Assembly (NCBI GenBank): GCA_003508835.1
Contig: PUFA01000057.1
Span: forward strand, 7,762,501 to 7,826,500
Origin: Eonycteris spelaea
Lineage: Eukaryota > Chordata > Mammalia > Chiroptera > Pteropodidae
Length of the DNA stretch: 64,000 nucleotides
Direction: 5' to 3'
The stretch's first letter is position 1. Each line of letters opens with the position of its first letter. The notes under the pieces are model-generated. The model was given only the letters and a program-made list of their open reading frames with translations, was not told the origin of the DNA and searched no databases. The translations under genes were made by a program, and so were the position numbers. Shown one piece after another: positions 11,991-23,800 of the stretch.

Positions 11991-12936
11991 AAGAAGATAT
12001 GGAGGAAGAAGCAAACTGAATGGGTGAAGGAGAAGGAACTGGAGATGATCCCAAGGTGTGGACTCTACAACTAATGCCCCATATGGAGCCCGAGCTAAAG
12101 AGGACTTGGCAGTGCAAGGCTCATAGCTCATGGCAAGTGGCAAGTCTTGGCGAACCACCCAAGCAGTGTGAGCTCTGCCATAGGTGACCTTCCCACAGAC
12201 TCCCATCCCCTGGTGAGACAGTTGCCAGGATGCCCTCACAGCCACACCTTTCAGCTTGAGGTGTCAGTACCTCCATCTTAAGGTCTCCTCAGAACCCTGC
12301 GAGAAGCTTAGCTGTTCAGTCGAGAGTGAAGGAACACCAGGATTCCAGATCAAAATGCTCCATTAGGGCTCCTGCAGCAGCCTATTGCTGGTTAGTGGAG
12401 CCAGTGGCCTATGACGAGGCCATGCTGCCCCTTCATGGCCGAGCAAGGAAGTGCAGCTGCTGGTGCCACTGGGAAGAGGGACAATACCACTCAAGACCAG
12501 GATCTCTTAGCTGGGACACCAGGAGAACTGGCTATTTATTGACAGCTAGCAGCTTACTTTCTGAGTCATGACCGAAAGAAGAAAAGCTAAACGTGCTAAC
12601 CAACCTCTAATATGTATTCGTCTTGTTTTCTTGCAAATTATCTTTGGATCAACAAAGAGAATGACCTGGAGAGTTTGTGTGTAGAACATCTTGGTAGGGC
12701 TGATGCCTTGTCACTCTCTATTCACACTCACTCTCCTTACCCCAGGGTTTCAAGACTGCATTGAGGATGGGCAGTGGGGTTCAGGGGTGACCTTTCCCAA
12801 CCCCCAAAGCTTTTATAGCCTCTTAGAATCAAGGCTCACAGGCTGGTTACCAAGAGAATAATTTAGCCTGAGATCAGCATGGTATGGGAAAAAAATCAGT
12901 ATATTTTTTATAAAAATGTGGATTTTGGCAGCTCTT

Positions 12937-13101
12937 AAAAAATAAGGATATTTGGACAAAAGGAAACTAGACTTTGGGTGGTAGGCACACAATAGAATAT
13001 ACGGATATTGTATTTTAAAGATATATACCTGAAACTTATATAATGTTATTATTAACCAATGTTACTCCAATAAATTTAATTTAAAAATAAGAATATTTTG
13101 G
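12937..13101 (+). repeat. 5'-truncated L1 tail with target-site duplication
   Basis: The insert (about 12956-13082) is an L1 3' end: 'agactttgggtggtaggcac', 'acctgaaacttatataatg', 'attaaccaatgttactccaa', then 'taaatttaatttaaaaa'. It is flanked by a near-exact duplication of about 19 bp (12937-12955 and 13083-13101; core 'aaaaataag(g/a)atattt'), so both ends of the insertion are defined. The same L1 tail type is seen at 34086-34210. Confidence 0.8.
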
Positions 13102-13461
13102 CAACTCAGAGGGAACTGAGTGGTACTGACTTGAGAAAGGTGGTGAATGCCCACTGCGCCTCAACACCACACACTCCGCTATTCCATGTTATCTGCACAG
13201 CCCCAGGAGGCATTTGGGTTGGGGAACCCTAGATCTTGTCAGGAACCTTTAACTCGGGTGACATACAGCCCTCTCCCTGATCCTGCCCCTCAAGGAAGAC
13301 AGTGAGAGGAGCTGTGGCCCATCCTGGGGTTCGAGCAGGAGTGGGCGAGCTCTGGAAGGAGGAGGAAGAGGAGGAGGAAGGACTAAGCTTGGGACCTAGG
13401 AGTCACAGGGTCCCCAGGGGGAAATTCGACTCACCTGTGCTTTGTCCTTGCTCCTCTGTAG

Positions 13462-13546
13462 CGCCTGCACCTCAGTGAAGATGTGGCTGGGGCCACGTTC
13501 ATGGCAGCGGGCAGTTCGGCCCCAGAGCTGTTCACATCTGTCATAG
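13462..13546 (+). CDS. SLC24A3: Na+/Ca2+-K+ exchanger exon (alpha-1 repeat, first half)
   Basis: An 85-nt exon: 28 codons plus the first base of a split glycine codon. It reads [20 protein letters not shown], then PELFTSVI. Acceptor CTGTAG, donor ATAG|GTAGGT. The [14 protein letters not shown] stretch is the signature of the alpha-1 repeat of SLC24 exchangers; its glutamate in SAPEL corresponds to a family residue needed for Ca2+ and K+ coordination. As I recall the paralogues, SLC24A4 has threonine for alanine in GSS(A/T)PE and alanine for threonine in ELF(T/A)S, so alanine and threonine here favour SLC24A3. No stops or frame problems: the exon looks intact and under selection. Confidence 0.95.
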
Positions 13547-13843
13547 GTAGGTGATAACCTGGGAACATTTCAGTCCTGCCCTCTCTGAAGGACAAAGGCT
13601 CTGTGGGTAGTTATTAATTGTTATTTTATTAAAGTGATGCTTTTACTTTGCATGGATGTGTACAGACCCAATAACAATGCTCCTGTGGGACAGTGTCCCC
13701 AGTGCAGACTAGAAAGCTTTCTCCAATCCTCCACCATTTTTTGTAGAATCTGTGAACAGCCTAACACACACAAAGCTCCCTCGCACCCATCTTGGAATGC
13801 AGCCGGCCACAACAGCCAGGTTGATGCTGGGTCTGTGTTTCAG
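13547..13843 (+). other. short 297-nt intron splitting the alpha-1 repeat
   Basis: GT-AG intron (GTAGGT donor, TTTCAG acceptor) in phase 1, interrupting the glycine codon between SVI and VFIT. No repeat was recognised inside. It is far shorter than the introns on either side. Confidence 0.93.
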
Positions 13844-13947
13844 GCGTCTTCATCACCAAGGGTGACGTGGGAGTTGGGACCATCGTGGGTTCGGCAGTGT
13901 TCAATATCCTGTGCATCATTGGAGTCTGCGGGCTCTTCGCTGGGCAG
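13844..13947 (+). CDS. SLC24A3: Na+/Ca2+-K+ exchanger exon (alpha-1 repeat, second half)
   Basis: A 104-nt exon completing the split glycine and encoding 34 further residues: VFITKGDVGVGTIVGSAVFN, then ILCIIGVCGLFAGQ. The donor is CAG|GTAAGA and the exon ends in phase 0. GDVGVGTIVGSAVFNI is the second conserved half of the alpha-1 repeat, followed by a hydrophobic helix. The lysine in ITKGD (histidine in SLC24A4 as I recall it) again points to SLC24A3. The three exons together give 88 contiguous residues of a protein of roughly 640. The following exon (helices after the alpha-1 repeat) was not found downstream in the window. Splicing signals are strong and no defects are seen. Confidence 0.95.
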
Positions 13948-13959
13948 GTAAGACTGACA

Positions 13960-15940
13960 GCAGAACTTGGCACCTGGGGAGGAACAACGTGGAGGTGAGG
14001 CAGGGATTGGTCTGGCAGGAGCAAAACCAGCCCGGAGGCCAGTGGTCTTGGGCAGTGATGATGGGGGACCTTATGCCCCAAGAGACTGGCCCAATTGGAC
14101 CTGGAAACCCTCAGGCATCATTATTTGGTCTCTGTGTTGATGGACTGTAGAGCGTCCAGGTCCATGTAAATAACTAACCAAGCTGAAGATGCAGGCCATG
14201 AATCTGAAGGTGTCATTCTCATTTTGATGTTCTTGATCGGAACTGGAAAACATAAAACAATTTTAGGTATAGTTTCACATCAATGGAAATAGAGTAAATA
14301 AAAGAAGGCGGGAGGTAGGAAATGACACAGATTTTTCTCTGCTAAAAACAAATAGCCATCTTCACAATTTAAGATCCCATCTTTCTTTAGCTACAGCGAT
14401 CAAGCATTTTATTTACATGTTCACTTACCTTACTTTAGGGGTCACCAGGGGCTTTGCTTACCTGAATTTTATCTATGGAGACTATTCCACTGCCAGGAAG
14501 TGTCGTAGGGTCTGTGTCTTTAATGAACTCTGGTGTGTGTTTGGAAAGTCTTGGAAAGATACCTGTAAGTCACCAAAGTGTGAGGCTTCCAGAAATCCAC
14601 GGCGTTGCAGCAGCAACCGAGGGTTTGCAACCATTCTGCTAGCTCTCATGTCCCAGTTTCTTTGCAGGAATTTTATTCAGAAACAAACATGTTATTGAGC
14701 TGTCTGCCCAAATACCCAGGACTCTGAGTATCTTCTAGGAAAAGTGACTTCTGGAAGCCCACTTGCAATATTGTGGCACCTTGTGGTTTTAACCAGCTCC
14801 CTCACTATGGAGGATTACAGGGTCCTTAGAGAAGTGGCCAGTTGGTTTGAAGGGCTAAAGAACGCTCATGTGAACCTTCTCCCACATCTTTTTCCAGGCC
14901 TCTCTGTCATTTAGTCAGCCAGGCGGGGCACCCAATGCTGCTTTCTCTCTAAATCAGACTAGAGAATATCTAAATCAAGATACACTCTGACACACCATTG
15001 CTATTCTCCACTGCCTGTTTTTTTACTTCCATCATCTTCATGCCAATTTATTTATCTGGGTAGCCTGATGGGCTTGTTCCTTATGGGTGACAGGGAGAGA
15101 GATAAACTGATCTCATCAAGAATGGGCTCTAGTGCCTACAGGTAGATGGTCACTTCTGAGAAGGGACAGCTGTATTCACACATGGCTACTGAGGTCTGCT
15201 CAACTTGCTAGACTGAACATTTTCTTTCTTTACCTCTTTGGTCAATTATCTCTTGTTTTAGATCTTATGGACCCACAATATTTAGATCTTCTGTAAATGT
15301 AGTTAGTACCCAAAAAGTCTCCATCTTTGCCTTCACTGCCATTTGCACTCCCCTGGCTCTTGTCTGAGTTGGAAATGATCAGTCACATCCTGCAGAAGAG
15401 CCTGTTGCTGTTAGCACTCTCTTAATTAACATCATCACCATTAGCAGTATGATTATTAGCCTGGCCATTATTAGTGTTGTCGTTAGTTCATTAGTCATTT
15501 ATACCTGAAGCTTGATGCAAAGGGAAACCCAAAGAGGGAGAAATAATGTAAGGAAATGACACAAATGACTGAAATGTGTCTAGTAGATGCCAGGCAACTA
15601 ATTACATATGAAGTGTCTTGAATGCATTTGTGTCTCATAATTTATTAGCAATACAATTAATCACTATCATGGTAGAACACTTGCTTAAAAGGCAAATTGC
15701 TTCCTGAACTTTAACAAGTGCTGGTAACTGTCACTTTACCCCTCTAGAAGGTCTTTGCCAAGCTCTTCTCACAGTTCTGCCACAGTCGTGGAGAGAAGTA
15801 GCAACCATGGTGATGTTAGAAGTAGCCCACGTGATGATTCTGGGTGCTAACACTTCTGTCTTTTCTTGTGCTATGCCCACTTAGAGCGTTCCAAAGCTGC
15901 CCAGCTCTCCTCTCAGGACTTTTTAGAACCCTTGAAGTCT
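13960..15940 (+). other. intronic sequence without recognised content
   Basis: Mostly unique sequence. An open frame at 14417-14698 has no family resemblance and does not match the expected next exon. A run of ATTAG-type triplets at about 15430-15500 is the only low-complexity patch. Confidence 0.6.
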
Positions 15941-15944
15941 GCAG

Positions 15945-16205
15945 AGGGAGTAAAATGATGTTTTGGAAAAAGCATGGGCCCAGAAATCAAAATGGCCTTG
16001 GTTTGAATCCTGACTCTGCTATTTGCTGGCTGTGGAGCCTTAGAGACATTGTTTTACCTCTTTAAGCCTCATTTTTCTCATCTATAGAGTGGATACAAGT
16101 GCACCTACCTCCTAGCATCACCAGAAGGATGAAATATAACATGTTTAGCAGTAAACACCACCTGGCACACACAGCAAATGCTCAACAAATTAGACACTAT
16201 TATCA
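15945..16205 (+). repeat. MIR SINE, sense
   Basis: Runs the full MIR order: 'aaaagcatgggcccagaaat', 'ttggtttgaatcctgactct', 'gctatttgctggctgtggag', 'cctcatttttctcatctata', 'cacctggcacacacagcaaa', 'tgctcaacaaatt'. Confidence 0.85.
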
Positions 16206-16469
16206 GCTCTCAGAAGAACTGTGATCCCTGGATGTCTCACCTCCAAATTCCACCTTAGGTCATGGCAGTAACTTAACCAACCAGTTAGCAGAACTTATAA
16301 CTAACTAGCGGAACTGCAGCAGGATGTCCAGTGGCAACGGAAAGGAAGATCAAGGAAAAGTTCTTCTAAATGAAAGTCTAAATGAGGAGATGTTAATAGA
16401 AGAACAGTATCAGAGAACTGGTCCTTGCCTCTGTGCTGCCTGATCAGTGGGAGGAAAAGAAAAATCAGT

Positions 16470-16890
16470 AATGAATGCTGCCTGACATATTGAGCCGCCC
16501 TCCAGGCAGTGGAGCCTGTGCAGCAGCACATTCCAGCAAAGGATGTATATTGGCAATTGAACTGATTAATAAATTTAATCACAGGTCTCACTTAGTATTG
16601 TTATTTATGTTGCTCTGCACTTTCATTTGGCTGCAAGAATTACTAGCGAGTGCCCATGGGCTTCTCTCTAATGTATTCCAGCATGAAGGGCTACTCGTGA
16701 CCAAGTCTGTTACCCATCTGAAATTAAAGTAATTAAGTCGTAAGGTTTGAGTTCCTGTCTCAATTAGAGTTTTGATGAATTCGATGTAATTAAATGTCTG
16801 CTGTATTTGCAGTTTGCAAACATATCCAGTGCTTCGGTGTTCGCCCAAGGTGCTTTGGGGAGTTTTATGGGACAAGAAGGAAATTGCTTC
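16470..16890. promoter_or_regulatory. unique A/T-homeobox-motif-rich stretch, candidate conserved non-coding element
   Basis: High-complexity, repeat-free sequence with two TAATTA sites (16730-16735, 16787-16792), CAATTAG at 16761-16767 and several TAAT cores near 16560-16580. These are homeodomain-type motifs. There is no direct evidence of function; conservation would have to be tested. Confidence 0.25.
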
Positions 16891-17314
16891 TTAGAAAATG
16901 GCTCATAGAGTGTTCCTTGGCACCCCCATAAGACATTTACAAAGCTGTGGTCCTGCAAATTTCCTTGATTTAAAAACAAAAAATTATAACAACAAAGGAA
17001 GGATGCAGATTTATGCCAATTTTGTAAAACAATGTACTTCTGAATTTAAATCTACCATGTTAAGCTTTAAAGGCATAACCACAAACAGAGAGTAAACAGT
17101 TTAACTGCATCCCAGATTAAGACTTTCATATTCCAGTTATTATAGGCTGGCAGATGGCTCCAGTTTATAATAAAGAGCTTCAGCATCAGCTCTCTTGGCA
17201 TCCTCCAACGTTCATTGGCACAGTCCATCTTATCTTGGCTAGATTTGCCCTTCTGTTCATGCTGAACCCTTTACACAAACAGGAGAAGCACCCAGAGGTT
17301 GCACATCAGAATTG

Positions 17315-17760
17315 CAACCTGCTTTTGGCCAGGTTTCCCCAGAAGGAGAATCTAAGCCATGAGTCCAAGTTCAAGTAGTTTATCTAAAAGGATCACTCAG
17401 GCATGCCAGCCAGGAAGTGGGAAGTAAGACAGGTGAGAGAAGGCAGCCAAAGAAAGTGTGTTAGCAAACAAGCTACCACTGTGGGCAGCTGAGATTACTT
17501 CTGGGGAACTGGAAGGTGGTGTAAAACATGTTCCTCTGAGTTATCTCACTTGAGGGGAAGAGGGTTGGGTATTTATCCACCAACCTCTACCAATTGTTGG
17601 GTAGGGACTGCTCCTGAGAAACATGAATTCTCTGACATTCCAGTTTGTTGGGGACACACAAAGTGAATTCAGGGGTCCAGAGAAAACCCCCAAGCAAAAA
17701 GACAGAGGGGCTGACCATTGGAAGGGTCTGAAACAGTAAAGATAAGACAATATGAGCATT
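17315..17760. repeat. interspersed repeat of unassigned family
   Basis: The phrases 'caagttcaagtagtttatct', 'caggaagtgggaagtaagac' and 'gaaggcagccaaagaaagtg' resemble a dispersed repeat also suggested at 35105-35300 and about 39240-39560. Family not assigned. Confidence 0.35.
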
Positions 17761-18835
17761 TGCTACAAACTCAAGACTAAGCCTTTAAAAATAAGTCTCT
17801 CCAATTCCCTCGATTGAAACACAAGAATTAGTACCAAGCTGACTGTTAAGCACTCAGGTCCAGGATATCTTGCATTTAGGAACTGTTCCTTGATATTGAA
17901 AATAACAGCTGCCATTCTAGGCACTTTGGGCATCTAATTAAGACACAGAAGACCTTAGCTTTCATGGGAGCACCCAAAAAATGTGGATAATATACAAATT
18001 ATTTTTATTATGGACTATCAAAGAACAATGGAGACAAGAAAGGTTTGATGAACTGATTTCCAAACAAAGGATCCTTTAGTAAGTGAGCTGTGAGACCTGG
18101 CAGGTCTGGATGCAGGGAGTGCAAAAGGCTGCTCAGGACCCAGAACTTTCCTCCAGGGAGACAAAACCAATTGAGCTACCAGCAATGGTGGAGATAGAAG
18201 TCTGAAAGACTACTAAGTACAATAATAATTTGCTAAATACCACAGTTCTCTTCACCCCACCCCAAATTTGCTGAGAATACTCATGTAGGTAGGGCTAAGT
18301 GGAAATAAATCATTCCATCTGCCCTTTATCTCACATTTTCCAGATACCTAAAATTGAGGAATCCAAAGGGGTTACATGGAGTCCATAATCAAATCCTGGT
18401 GAGAACTGGGAGACTAGCCCTTTGCTAGAAAGCTAGGGGTTGGGGATTGGGCTTAGGGGATGGGCTGACCAGAGGTGAACATTGCTGAAATACGAATAAT
18501 CACTTCCTCATTTTAGCCAACTAATGAGAGCAGAAATTTTGGGAGGAAAAAAAACAGTGCTATTCTTCAACTTTCACTCTTCTTTTATACATAATTTCCA
18601 GGATGCAATAATTTATAAAATCTGTTAAAAGAAAGGAAGAAGACTCATAACCCTAGAAAACACCAACAGAAGCAAACCACAGATGATCCAAACACAAGAA
18701 TTAGCAAAAAAAATTTTAATGTCTACCTTAAATAGGGAAAGATGGGAAACCCAAATAAAGGATGGGTAATTTCAATAGAGAAATGGGAAAATTAAGAAAA
18801 TTAAGATACAAATTATATATTAAAAATAATAACAC
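17760..18835 (+). other. intronic sequence without recognised content
   Basis: Unique, A-rich towards 18600-18830. No convincing repeat, exon or motif was recognised. Confidence 0.6.
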
Positions 18836-18837
18836 CC

Positions 18838-19050
18838 ACCATTTATTAAGTTTATTCAATGTGCAGGCACCACACTCGACAAATTATAAATATTTGTAGA
18901 AATACATCCTCTGAATTTTAAGGTAATATTATCCTCATTTATATACAAGGAAGTGGGTACCTGGAGACAGGGAGGCTACCATGAGGTGGGTAAGCCTGGA
19001 ATTAAGCCCACATATGCTAACTATAGAATTCATTCTCTTTACACATAGGG
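18838..19050 (-). repeat. MIR SINE, antisense
   Basis: Starts 'catttattaagtttattcaa' with 'gtgcaggcaccacactcgac', then 'attatcctcatttatataca' and 'gcctggaattaagcccacat', the antisense MIR order. Diverged. Confidence 0.6.
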
Positions 19051-20287
19051 AACCTGTGATTTAAGAATCTCCAAATTGCAGTATCATGATTATTCTTAGT
19101 TTTTATGTGTTCTACTGGTGTCGAGTGTAGCAGCTGGTGCAATGCAAAGAATGAACACATCAGCACAATGGTGGTGACCCAAGATGAATGATGGACATAC
19201 TCAGCCTAACCAGTGCTCAGCTAGAAGCTTCTTTTAAAATCTGATGGTGGTGTCCACCACTGGGCTTGAACTTCCACCAAACAGATGGAGGATTCAGGCT
19301 AATAAACATAGTGAGAAACTCACAGACTACCCCTGTTTATTCTGGTTCCTGGCTTATTGTTTCCCAGGAAAAAACAACAATGCATCACCTACATTCCAAT
19401 TCTTAAATGCATCAAGTTTTCCCAAGAGGCTGGAGACTGAGAACAGGCAAGGCCAAAAACACACACAGCTAGTTCCCAAACCTAAAAATAGGCACTTGGG
19501 CCTGCTATCCACCCTAGAGAGGGAAATGAAAGTGCGAGATAGAGAATGAATGACCATGGGGAAATTAAGGGGCAGGTGCAGGTGAAGTCCTTGCCCAGTA
19601 AATGGGGTTCTCAAATGCTTGATTTAGTGAGGAGGAGGAGAGGAGAGTTTATGGTGCAAGAGTAGATCAAGGCCAAGATCAGGTTCAACTGGATCAGTCA
19701 CTGTATTCTATCACATTGTAGTAAAATAGAGTTTCTCCCAGTATCATCTGCAGGCCTCCTGCTTCAGGAAGACCTTGTTAGAAGGCAGATCCTAGCCCCA
19801 GTCCAGACCAACTGAATCACAGAGCAGCTGTACTTGCTTGAGCCCCATCTGTAGGCTCAGCTCTGCTTGGATTCCCAGACCACGCTTGACCTTAGGCAAG
19901 AAGCAGCCCTCCTTGGGCAATTGGCTCAGACAGCATGAACAGCCCCCACTTGATGCTCCAGTCCTAAAACTGTCTATCTGCTTAAGGCTATCTTCCCCAC
20001 TGTCCCCTGGTAGTTTCTTTTCCCTAGCCATCCTCCCTTGTCCCTGCAAGGTCAAGTCCCTGACAAGGCCCTACATCTGATCCCCTTACAAGCTCTGTTG
20101 TTTTCAGCCCAGAGTTCCATTAAGGTCACCTACCCAGCTCTGCACTGCTCCATCTCGATGCCCTCTGCATCCTTATCCCACATCTCTATGTGAGCTTTGA
20201 CTTTGGCTCACAGCACTTGTTTCTGGTTTGTTCTACCTCCTTAAAATGACCTCTGGAAATAAGATTCATTCTTGGACTCACATCTAG

Positions 20288-20690
20288 ATCAGTTAAGAGG
20301 CTTTCAGTTTCAGGTAACAAAAAACTCCAACTCTAATTGGCTTCTTAAGTAAAGGGAATTTATTGGTGTCTCTTAAAGAATATGGACATCAGGCACGATT
20401 TGATTAATGCTCCAGCCTCATTTTCTGTGCTTCTCTTGTCACTAGCCTCCACCAACTCCTTCTTCAGACTAGTTTTCCTTCATGACCAAAAAAAAAAAAA
20501 AAAACTGTAGCAGTTTCAGACCTCATATACACATACCACTGACCAGAAAAGAGAAAAAGAATGTCTTGCCACCCATGCCACTACTCATTCCCTACCTGGT
20601 ATCATCAAACCAAAATCTGATTGGGCCAATGCAGGTCACTTGACCATCCATGAACCAATCACTATAGCAAAGGAATTTCAGTTACCCACT
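20288..20690 (+). repeat. interspersed repeat of unassigned family (copy C)
   Basis: 'ttcaggtaacaaaaaactcc', 'aactctaattggcttcttaa', 'gggaatttattggtgtctc' share the order of copies at 8228 and 8810. It continues to 'tctgattgggccaatgcagg' and 'gaaccaatcactatagcaaa'. An A17 run lies at 20488-20504. Confidence 0.45.
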
Positions 20691-20896
20691 TGGCTTAGGT
20701 TAATCAAGAACCACCAACTCATTTTCTCCTCCCCAGAGCTGATCAGTTCCACCCCAAGTAGATAGCTTTTATCTCTGGTTAACATCTGAAGCAGATAAAT
20801 GACCATAGGACAAAGCTTGTGAGTATCATGTGCTGCCTCAGTGGTTGTTTTTCCTGAGCAAACACAAATGATAAAATGCACACACATCCACCACAG

Positions 20897-21790
20897 GTCT
20901 TTGTGTGGACATATGCTTACATTGATTTAAGTAAATAATGCAGGCATAGGATCACAAAGTCATACAGTGAGTATGTTTGTAAGAAACTGCCAATAGTTAT
21001 TCTTTTTTATTGAAATATAGTTGACATACAATATTATATTACTTTCAGGTGTACAGTGTAGCAATTCAACATTTATATATCTTATGATGTGATTATCGCA
21101 ATAAGTCTAGTAACCATCTATCACCAGACAAAGTTATGATATTATTGACTATTCTCCTTATGCTATACACTACATCCTGAAGGCTAATTAATTTTATATT
21201 TAGAAATTTGTGCCTCTTATTCCTTTTCACTTTTTTCACCCATCTGCCTACGACCCTTCCCTCTGGAAACCATCAGTATGTTCTCTGTATCTGTGAGTCT
21301 GTTTCTGTACAATAGATGAACAGAGAAAGAAGATGTGGTATATATAAACAATGGAATATTACTCAGCCATAAAAAGAATGAATTTTTTTCCATTTGTGAC
21401 AACATGGATGAGCCTAGAGGGTATTGTGCTAAGTGAAATGAGTCAGACAGAGAAAGACAAATACTGTATGATTTCATTTATATGTGTCAATAGTTTTTCA
21501 AAGTGGCTGAATCATTTGTGTGTGATTCAACAATATGTGTGATCTTAGCTGCTCTGCATCATCACCAATACTTGGTATTATCAGTTTGTTTTGTTTTGTT
21601 TTAATTTTAGGCATTCTAGCGAGTATGAGTGGTACCTCATTGTGATTTTAATTTGCATTTCCCTGATGAGTCATGATGTTGAACATCTTTTCTAGTGCTT
21701 ACCTGTCATCCATCGATCTTCTTTGGTGGAGATTATATTCAAATCTTTGCCCATTTTTTAATTAGGATTTTTGTCCTCTTATTCCATTCC
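20897..21790 (-). repeat. old L1 late-ORF2 segment, antisense, split by a younger L1
   Basis: Two flanking pieces join into one antisense L1 stretch. 20897-21002 has 'tttgtgtggacatatgctta' and ends 'agaaactgccaatagttatt'. 21488-21790 resumes 'tttttcaaagtggctgaatc', then 'gctctgcatcatcaccaata', 'atttgcatttccctgatgag', 'aaatctttgcccattttt'. The break is exactly at the target-site duplication of the nested L1. Confidence 0.8.
21003..21487 (-). mobile_element. 5'-inverted (twin-primed) L1 insertion
   Basis: On the minus strand the 3' part (21315 down to 21003) is sense L1 3' UTR ending in 'caataaaaaa'. The 5' part (about 21320-21487) is inverted: read on + it is the ORF2 C-terminus (MEYYSAIKRM at 21351, then EGIVLSEMSQTEKDKY). 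A 12-bp duplication flanks the unit (20991-21002 and 21488-21499, 'caatagtt(a/t)ttc', one mismatch). Inverted 5' part, sense 3' part and duplicated target are the marks of twin priming. Confidence 0.88.
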
Positions 21791-22477
21791 AGGCAGTCTC
21801 TATAGCTTTATACTTAACTATCCTCCTAAGACATTCTGTCCAATTCATTCCATTTCCCAATCAATAAAAACTAGGGCTGTTAGAAATGATTTAAAGTGAT
21901 CATGACAATGCCTTATTAGTTTTGTTGGATTTTCAAGAGAGGTATTCATAAATAGCACTCTTCAATTGTGTGGGAGAAAATGAAGAGATCACTTCATTTT
22001 GTCCCATGGACGTGGGTGCAGCAGTCACTGAGACCTGAAATGCATTATTCCAGAAATGGGAGGAAGAAATCAGGAGTCTCTGGCAGCTGGGGATGAATAT
22101 CCCTTCCATATAATTAAGTCTCACATAGCTCCTTGAAAGTGAACAAAGGAGATATAGTTTCAGGTCACCATCTATGTCCTTGGAAAGGCTGTTTTAATAC
22201 TGACAAAGACTCTCAGTGATCAAGGAACCCAGAACCTTAAGCCTTTGCAGCTGAGCACCACTCTAGGAAAAGCATCCATATTTGGGACACAAATGTTATT
22301 TCTTTTCATGATCATGCCCAGGTGGACACAGCATCCCCCATGCTGCCTCCTATTATAGCAATAACCCTCTCTCTACAAGTGGGTGAGCCTGGGATGAAAG
22401 AGTAAAATAATGAGGTCAGAAACCTGTACGGCAAGCAGATTCTTATTTTATTTCTTGTTTCTCCTTAACAAGCCCAT

Positions 22478-22650
22478 CTCTAGTCTTCATCCTGTGCCAG
22501 GTACTGTTCTCACAGCTTTACATACATTAACTCCTTTGATTCTCACAGTAACCCTCTGAGGAGCACACTGTTTTTACAAAAGAAGAAACCGAGGCTCTGA
22601 GAGGCTAAGTAATGTGTCAATCACAGAACCAGCAAGTTGGGAGGCTTTTA
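22478..22650 (-). repeat. MIR SINE, antisense
   Basis: 'ctgtgccaggtactgttctc', 'tacattaactcctttgattc', 'cagtaaccctctgaggagca', 'aaaccgaggctctgagaggc', 'taagtaatgtgtcaatcaca' follow antisense MIR closely. Confidence 0.85.
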
Positions 22651-22654
22651 GGCT

Positions 22655-23560
22655 ACAGGGGTCCAGCCAGAGCACAGAACTGGTAAGTTATCTCTCATGT
22701 CCAGCTCAAAGAGTGGATTTAGCTCACAAGCCTTATGCATTAAGCTCCCTTCATATTGTCGCTGGCTTCCCCATTCCATCACAGCCCAGTGCCTTCCCAT
22801 CACCATAAAACCTGCCTTGCCAAGTGCACAGAAGGGCATGATCAGGTGAAAAGGGAAAGGTGGGCCATTAACTACCTACTTCACCACCACCTGAAATGTA
22901 CGTGTGGCATCTTCTGAGCTTGTGTTCTTCTGGTGAACTCTGGTATCTTGGGCCTCAGACATCCACTCCTGAGCTTCATGAAAACTGCCAGGTAGACCCA
23001 GTTACCCCCAGCCCGTGGCACAGAGACCCCCTCACCAATACTCTTACCCTTTATTCACAGACAGAGCATGTATACAAAACAAGAAGAAAGGAAGAATTCC
23101 AGTTATGGCCTTCTAACTCAAAGGCAAAAAGTCACTGGAAGCTTCCCATGATAAAAGAGAACATAGAATGTTAGCAAGTCATTAAAGTGTATATGCGGCA
23201 GGACACAGAAAGCTGCTACTGTCTGTTCCTTCACCTGGGTATCTACCAAAGTTTTCCCTTTTCTTAGCTCTTGTCACCCCCACACATGGAGGGCACTGCA
23301 TGGATTATGACAGAACAGACCAGACAGATTTCATGCTTTGTGTTGGAGCAGCTATGGTCAAAATGTCCACAGCATGAGTCATGGCCAGCATGTAAGGCCT
23401 AAGACTATTCAGTACTTAAAATCACATGCCTGTCTGCACAATAATGTTAAAATGGCTTGTCTCTTCATATTGTCATCTGAGAATTTTAAGCCAGGCTAAT
23501 AACCCATTGGTTGCGTTCTGGGGGAATGTTTATTATATTTCTTCTCTGGGCAGTAAGTTC
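22655..23560 (+). other. intronic sequence without recognised content
   Basis: Unique sequence. Frames such as 22896-23174 show no family resemblance or coding structure. Confidence 0.6.
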
Positions 23561-23650
23561 ATTTATTGATTTACAAATGTTTACTGAGTGACTACTATGT
23601 ACCAGGCACTGTTCTGGATGCTAGAAAGATATCAGTAAAAAAAATTATGT
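23560..23650 (-). repeat. L2 3' end, antisense
   Basis: 'tcatttattgatttacaaat', 'gtttactgagtgactactat', 'gtaccaggcactgttctgga' is the L2 tail read backwards. Confidence 0.75.
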
Positions 23651-23696
23651 AGTTGTAACAGGCTTTGATATATTTAATATCCACTAAAGGTAATAT

Positions 23697-23800
23697 ATTA
23701 GTAGATAGATAGATGGATGGAAGGAGGGAGAGAGGAGGAAAGAGAAAGAGGGAGAAAGAGAGGAGGAGGAAGAGGGAAGGAGAAGGAAGGGATGAGAGAG
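23697..23800 (+). repeat. purine-rich (GATA/GGAA/GAGG) simple repeat
   Basis: Starts with GATA units and continues into about 90 bp of almost pure A/G. The complementary strand produces the serine/leucine-rich end of a spurious 225-codon frame. Confidence 0.9.

Larger units (their letters stand above)
10159..13461 (+). other. intron, 3.3 kb
   Basis: GT-AG intron between the 25-codon exon and the first alpha-1 exon. It holds a MER5A-like fragment, a possible antisense L2 stretch and a 5'-truncated L1 tail with target-site duplications. Otherwise unique sequence, with a purine-rich run (GGA-type) at about 13355-13383. Confidence 0.9.

Noticed and set aside
10084..13947. SLC24A4 as the identity of the exons
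   Set aside because: Alanine in GSSAPE, threonine in ELFTS and lysine in ITKGD match remembered SLC24A3 better; the two paralogues are close, so an alignment should confirm.
14417..14698. 93-codon frame considered as the next exchanger exon
   Set aside because: Does not resemble the helices expected after FAGQ and lacks matching phase-0 acceptor and donor sites.
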